Assembly: GCA_001751005.1 (NCBI GenBank)
Contig: MAXL01000437.1
Span: 1 to 9,245, forward strand
DNA from: Desulfobacterales bacterium S5133MH16
Lineage (GTDB): Bacteria; Desulfobacterota; Desulfobacteria; Desulfobacterales; UBA11574
Direction: 5' to 3'
DNA length: 9,245 bases
The notes under the pieces are model-generated. The model did not search any database. It was not told the DNA's origin and was given only the letters and a program-made list of their open reading frames with translations. This document shows, one piece after another, positions 7,122 to 9,245 of this stretch. Position 1 is the first letter of the stretch, and every line of letters starts with the position of its first letter. Both the position numbers and the translations under genes were made by a program.

Positions 7122-7208
7122 ATGATAAAAGAATATATTACCAGACAGAATTATATTGACAGGATCAACAGGGTCAACAGGATCAACAGGATATTCAGGA
7201 TATATTAA
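7122..7208 (+). pseudogene. 28-codon ORF with strong RBS; possible remnant of a gene 5' end
   Basis: ATG at 7122 is preceded by GGGAGGG (7109-7115) at near-ideal spacing (7 nt from GGAGG), and the frame runs 28 codons to TAA (7206-7208). The peptide begins MIKEYITRQNYIDRI and then repeats the tripeptide NR(I/V), because the 9-bp array at 7158-7202 is read in frame. From memory, the first 15 residues resemble the N-termini of AAA ATPases of the DUF4143 type (pattern MIK.YI.R..Y...I), so I infer a gene start that was truncated, with the rest lost at the repeat. The alternatives are a genuine small protein or leader peptide for rplM, or chance. The operator-like palindrome and RBS upstream would fit the remnant or a live small gene. 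Confidence 0.3.
7158..7202. repeat. Five-unit 9-bp tandem array (AACAGGATC type)
   Basis: The units are GACAGGATC, AACAGGGTC, AACAGGATC, AACAGGATA and TTCAGGATA, contiguous and in exact 9-bp register. The array lies in the leader region between the palindrome and the rplM promoter. Read in the frame of the small ORF it encodes (D/N/F)R(I/V) tripeptides. There are no long unit spacers, so it is not a CRISPR. Confidence 0.75.
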
Positions 7209-7226
7209 TCAGATTAATTTTTTACC

Positions 7227-7254
7227 TTGACACAGACACAATTTTTATTTAAAT
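7227..7254 (+). promoter_or_regulatory. rplM: Candidate sigma-70 promoter of rplM-rpsI
   Basis: TTGACA (7227-7232) matches the -35 consensus in all six bases. TTAAAT (7249-7254), 16 bp further on, matches four of six -10 bases. Transcription would start about 7260, giving a short leader before the GTG at 7289. Confidence 0.45.
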
Positions 7255-7272
7255 GTCCAGGGTTCTATATTC

Positions 7273-7279
7273 AGAGGAG
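7273..7279 (+). promoter_or_regulatory. rplM: Ribosome-binding site deciding the GTG start of rplM
   Basis: AGAGGAG ends nine bases before GTG 7289. It lies downstream of the ATG at 7253 and so cannot serve that codon, which supports the GTG start. Confidence 0.7.
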
Positions 7280-7288
7280 AAAATCATA

Positions 7289-7723
7289 GTGAAAAAATAT
7301 ACATATAGTGCAAAAAATACCGACAACAAGGGCAAATGGTATGTTGTTGATGCCCAAGATAAGGTTCTGGGAAGACTCGCCAGTACCATAGCCGCCCGCC
7401 TGCGGGGAAAACACAACCCACTCTTTACACCCCATGTCGATACCGGTGACTGGGTGGTGGTTGTTAATGCGAATAAGGTTGTCATGACCGGAAGAAAATG
7501 GCAGCAGAAACAATATTATCGTCACAGTGGTTACATCGGGGGTCTTAAGACAATTACCGCTCAGAAACTTTTGGAAAAAAGGCCTGAAGATCTTATCCGT
7601 TTTGCCGTCAAGGGTATGCTGCCAAAGAACAGACTGGGAAGAAAGCTTTTCAAAAAATTGAAGGTTTATTCGGGTAATCAGCACCCTCATGAGGCCCAGC
7701 AGCCTGAGATTCTTGACCTTTAG
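7289..7723 (+). CDS. rplM: 50S ribosomal protein L13
   Basis: The 144-residue product is a complete bacterial L13 (uL13), an early-assembly 23S rRNA-binding protein of the large subunit. Recognisable blocks are KWYVVDAQDKVLGRLAS near the N-terminus, the RGKHNP and GDWVVVVNA blocks, YYRHSGYIGG, AVKGMLPKN, LGR and the C-terminal VYSGNQHPHEAQQP. I place the start at GTG 7289: it gives the family-typical beginning MKKYTYSAK, the expected length, and has AGAGGAG (7273-7279) nine bases upstream. An in-frame ATG at 7253 would add 12 atypical residues and overlaps the likely promoter. rpsI follows after 38 bp, the widely conserved L13-S9 operon order. In E. coli this operon is autoregulated by L13; nothing visible here proves that. 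Confidence 0.97.
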   Translation: MKKYTYSAKNTDNKGKWYVVDAQDKVLGRLASTIAARLRGKHNPLFTPHVDTGDWVVVVNANKVVMTGRKWQQKQYYRHSGYIGGLKTITAQKLLEKRPEDLIRFAVKGMLPKNRLGRKLFKKLKVYSGNQHPHEAQQPEILDL

Positions 7724-7761
7724 AAGAGCAGGTTAAATTTTTTTAAGTATCGGGGAATTAT

Positions 7762-8157
7762 ATGGACAAAGAAAACGTTTATTATGCCACAGGAAAACGA
7801 AAGAGTGCCATCGCAAGAACCTGGATAACGCCGGGGAACGGGGAAATTACCGTTAATGATCGCCCCATGGATGATTATTTTAAGGTTGAGGTGGTAAAAA
7901 CAGTTGTAAAACAGCCGCTTATCTTGACCAATACTCTTGGATCATTTGATGTAAAAGCCCGGGTTACCGGCGGAGGTTCTTCAGGGCAAGCCGGTGCCAT
8001 TCGGCATGGCATCACCAAGGCTTTGATATTGGCTAACCCTGAGCTCAGGAAGGCATTGAAAAAAGCCGGCTACGTTCGGCGTGACGCCAGGGTCAAAGAA
8101 AGAAAGAAATACGGCCAGAAAGGTGCGCGGGCACGGTTCCAGTTTTCAAAACGCTAA
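7762..8157 (+). CDS. rpsI: 30S ribosomal protein S9
   Basis: The 131-residue product is full-length bacterial S9 (uS9), which sits in the head of the small subunit with its basic C-terminal tail reaching the P-site tRNA. Visible hallmarks are YYATGKRKSAIART near the start, the GNGEITVND loop, VTGGGSSGQAGAIRHGI, the basic RRDARVKERKKYGQKGARAR segment and the universal terminal SKR. ATG 7762 follows GGGGA (7752-7756) at five bases. It is the second gene of the rplM-rpsI operon, with no promoter evident in the 38-bp gap, and it is followed by a strong terminator that ends the unit. Confidence 0.97.
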   Translation: MDKENVYYATGKRKSAIARTWITPGNGEITVNDRPMDDYFKVEVVKTVVKQPLILTNTLGSFDVKARVTGGGSSGQAGAIRHGITKALILANPELRKALKKAGYVRRDARVKERKKYGQKGARARFQFSKR

Positions 8158-8182
8158 CATTTACTATATTTTTTATTTTAGG

Positions 8183-8218
8183 AAGGGAACAGGGAGCATC
8201 CTGTTCCCTTTGTTTATT
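8183..8218 (+). terminator. Rho-independent terminator of rplM-rpsI
   Basis: AAGGGAACAGG (8183-8193) and CCTGTTCCCTT (8200-8210) form a perfect 11-bp stem with the 6-nt loop GAGCAT, followed by the T-rich TGTTTATT. On the other strand the downstream side is A-rich, so it is oriented to stop the ribosomal operon and not the convergent gene. The rest of the spacer to 8297 shows no gene. Confidence 0.85.
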
Positions 8219-8297
8219 CTGGATCTATAGTGATTTTCAAAAATATTTTGGCCCGCATCTGAAATTCCGAACCCACCGTGGAACTATATGAAGCGTT

Positions 8298-9074
8298 TCA
8301 ACGATTTTTCCACTCAGGCTTCCTTTTTTCCAAAAAAGCCGACATACCTTCCTGTGCATCTTCAGCCAGGCAGTTCATCACAATTGCATGAGTGGCATAA
8401 TTGTAAGCTGACGGGGTATCCAGGTCCGCCTGCTTATAAAAAGTTCGCTTTCCGAAGGCAAGCGTATACCGGCTGTATTGAGCGATTTCCATGGCCCAGT
8501 TTCCGGTCTGTTCGACAAGCTTGTCCGGAGCAACTATTCTGTTTATGAGTCCGAACCGTTCCGCTTCCTCGGCCGAAATAAAACGACCTGTCAAGAGCAT
8601 TTCCAAAGCCCTTCGTCGCCCCACAACCCGAACCAGGGGAACCGAAGGGGTGGAACAGAAAAGACCTATTTTTACCCCCGGGGTGGCAAATTGCGCACCG
8701 GTTTCCGCAATGGCAAGGTCGCAGGCGGCAACCAGCTGGCATCCTGCTGCCGTTGCGATGCCGTGAACCTGAGCAATGACCGGCTGCGGCAGTTTGAAAA
8801 GCGTTTGCATCATTTCTGCGCATACTGAAAAAATCTTGTGAAAATCCTTGACATCCAGGTCTGATCCGACCATTTTCTTAAGATCATGCCCTGCACAAAA
8901 CGCCGGGCCGTTTCCCCTGATGACAACCACACGGATATCCTGATCTTGTTCTATAATCTTTAGCTTATCCAGCATAGTTGTCATCAATTCCAAAGAGAGT
9001 GCATTCCGTTTCTCAGGCCGATTTAAGGTAAGCCACGCCACGGGACCGTCTTTATCCAGCAATACAGGTTCCAT
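8298..9074 (-). CDS. Enoyl-CoA hydratase/isomerase-family protein, ECHDC3-like
   Basis: This 258-residue crotonase-fold protein has the CoA-binding and oxyanion-hole blocks in order: LNRPEKRNAL (17-26), AFCAGHDLKKM (58-68) and HGIATAAGCQLVAACDLAIA (104-123), then FATPGVKIGLFCSTP (129-143), the LLTGRFISAEEAERFGLIN helix region, and FLEKRKPEW near the C-terminus. The AAGCQL, FATPGV.IGLFCSTP, FYKQ and FL.KRKP.W signatures match the ECHDC3 subgroup as I know it. The two acids of classical 2-enoyl-CoA hydratases are absent: the first position is Gln113 and the second Gly133. It should bind an acyl-CoA, but ordinary hydration is doubtful. No transit peptide or membrane segment is seen. The ATG at 9074 is chosen because AAGGAGG lies seven bases upstream; the frame stays open to 9176 without a matching signal. 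It stands alone, convergent with rpsI. Confidence 0.9.
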   Translation of the reverse strand: MEPVLLDKDGPVAWLTLNRPEKRNALSLELMTTMLDKLKIIEQDQDIRVVVIRGNGPAFCAGHDLKKMVGSDLDVKDFHKIFSVCAEMMQTLFKLPQPVIAQVHGIATAAGCQLVAACDLAIAETGAQFATPGVKIGLFCSTPSVPLVRVVGRRRALEMLLTGRFISAEEAERFGLINRIVAPDKLVEQTGNWAMEIAQYSRYTLAFGKRTFYKQADLDTPSAYNYATHAIVMNCLAEDAQEGMSAFLEKRKPEWKNR

Positions 9075-9081
9075 CTTAAAG

Positions 9082-9088
9082 CCTCCTT
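9082..9088 (-). promoter_or_regulatory. Ribosome-binding site deciding the start of the ECHDC3-like gene
   Basis: On the minus strand AAGGAGG, a near-perfect anti-16S match, ends seven bases before ATG 9074. It excludes the upstream in-frame starts, which would add 34 residues. Confidence 0.8.
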
Positions 9089-9170
9089 GCAACATTTCAG
9101 AACTCCTGACCTGTATACATAATTTCAACGTGATATGAAGGTTTAGTCGTAATTTCAGATGCAACAATTT

Positions 9171-9205
9171 GAACATCGAACGTTCAACGTCGAACGTCGA
9201 ATGTG
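9171..9205. repeat. Five-unit 7-bp tandem array (GAACGTC type)
   Basis: GAACATC, GAACGTT, CAACGTC, GAACGTC and GAATGTG are contiguous in exact 7-bp register. The array lies about 100 bp upstream of the ECHDC3-like start. The sequence from 9206 to the window end shows nothing I can name. Confidence 0.65.
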
Positions 9206-9245
9206 GAAGGCGCTTCGCTTTGTCTTTATTATAAATGGTAGAATA

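Noticed and set aside
7158..7202. CRISPR-like array
   Set aside because: Units are 9 bp and contiguous, without unique spacers, and no cas gene is present; the same argument excludes the arrays at 5032-5309 and 9171-9205.
7253..7288. Extension of rplM to the ATG at 7253
   Set aside because: It adds 12 residues not found in L13 proteins, overlaps the likely -10 region, and the only good RBS lies downstream of it, serving GTG 7289.
7271..7690. 139-codon open frame antisense to rplM
   Set aside because: It mirrors the codon pattern of L13, has no RBS or recognisable domain, and L13 is certain on the other strand.
8434..8828. Overlapping open frames of 90-130 codons on both strands within the ECHDC3-like gene
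   Set aside because: They are shadows of the crotonase frame, with low-complexity translations and no initiation signals.
9112..9119. TGTATACA palindrome upstream of the ECHDC3-like gene as an operator
   Set aside because: An 8-bp palindrome in AT-rich DNA is expected by chance, and no matching promoter boxes are clear around it.

Overview
The window looks like chromosomal DNA from a free-living Gram-negative bacterium with an intergenic-repeat-rich genome. A Desulfobacterota / Desulfobacterales-type deltaproteobacterium fits best. This is an inference from the style of the proteins (SPOR plus NTF2-like tails, an ECHDC3-like crotonase, ordinary bacterial L13/S9) and from the small degenerate repeats filling almost every spacer. 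No marker in the window settles the taxonomy.

Layout. (1) Positions 1-4979 (+) hold the 3' part of one very large envelope or secreted protein whose start lies upstream of the window. It runs from a matrixin-like zinc-protease domain through a carboxypeptidase-regulatory-like domain, Ig-like/Big domains, a WD40-type propeller, more Ig-like domains and a chitobiase C-terminal-like domain, to a SPOR domain, a charged linker and an NTF2-like C-terminal domain. (2) The convergent spacer 4980-5364 has no credible gene. It holds two 7-bp microrepeat arrays in opposite orientation and a 48-nt element that can fold into a gap-free three-way junction. (3) Two minus-strand genes follow: a CYTH protein (6352-6963) and an endonuclease/exonuclease/phosphatase (EEP) protein (5365-6132), separated by a MITE-like inverted-repeat element that supplies the stop codon of the CYTH gene. 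(4) The divergent spacer 6964-7288 carries a 9+9 bp palindrome, a strong ribosome-binding site and a 28-codon ORF ending in a 9-bp tandem array, then a promoter. (5) The universal rplM-rpsI (L13-S9) operon lies at 7289-8157 and is closed by an 11-bp-stem terminator. (6) A convergent ECHDC3-like enoyl-CoA hydratase/isomerase-family gene lies at 8298-9074 (-), with another 7-bp array upstream of it near the window end.

The genes do not form one pathway: rplM-rpsI is housekeeping and the others are independent units. The most interesting material is (a) the giant modular protease/propeller/SPOR protein, whose zinc motif lacks the usual third histidine, (b) the T-shaped 48-nt element inside heptad arrays, (c) the inverted-repeat element between the CYTH and EEP genes, and (d) the apparent gene remnant or small ORF in front of rplM. 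I found no CRISPR array, tRNA, rRNA or transposase gene.
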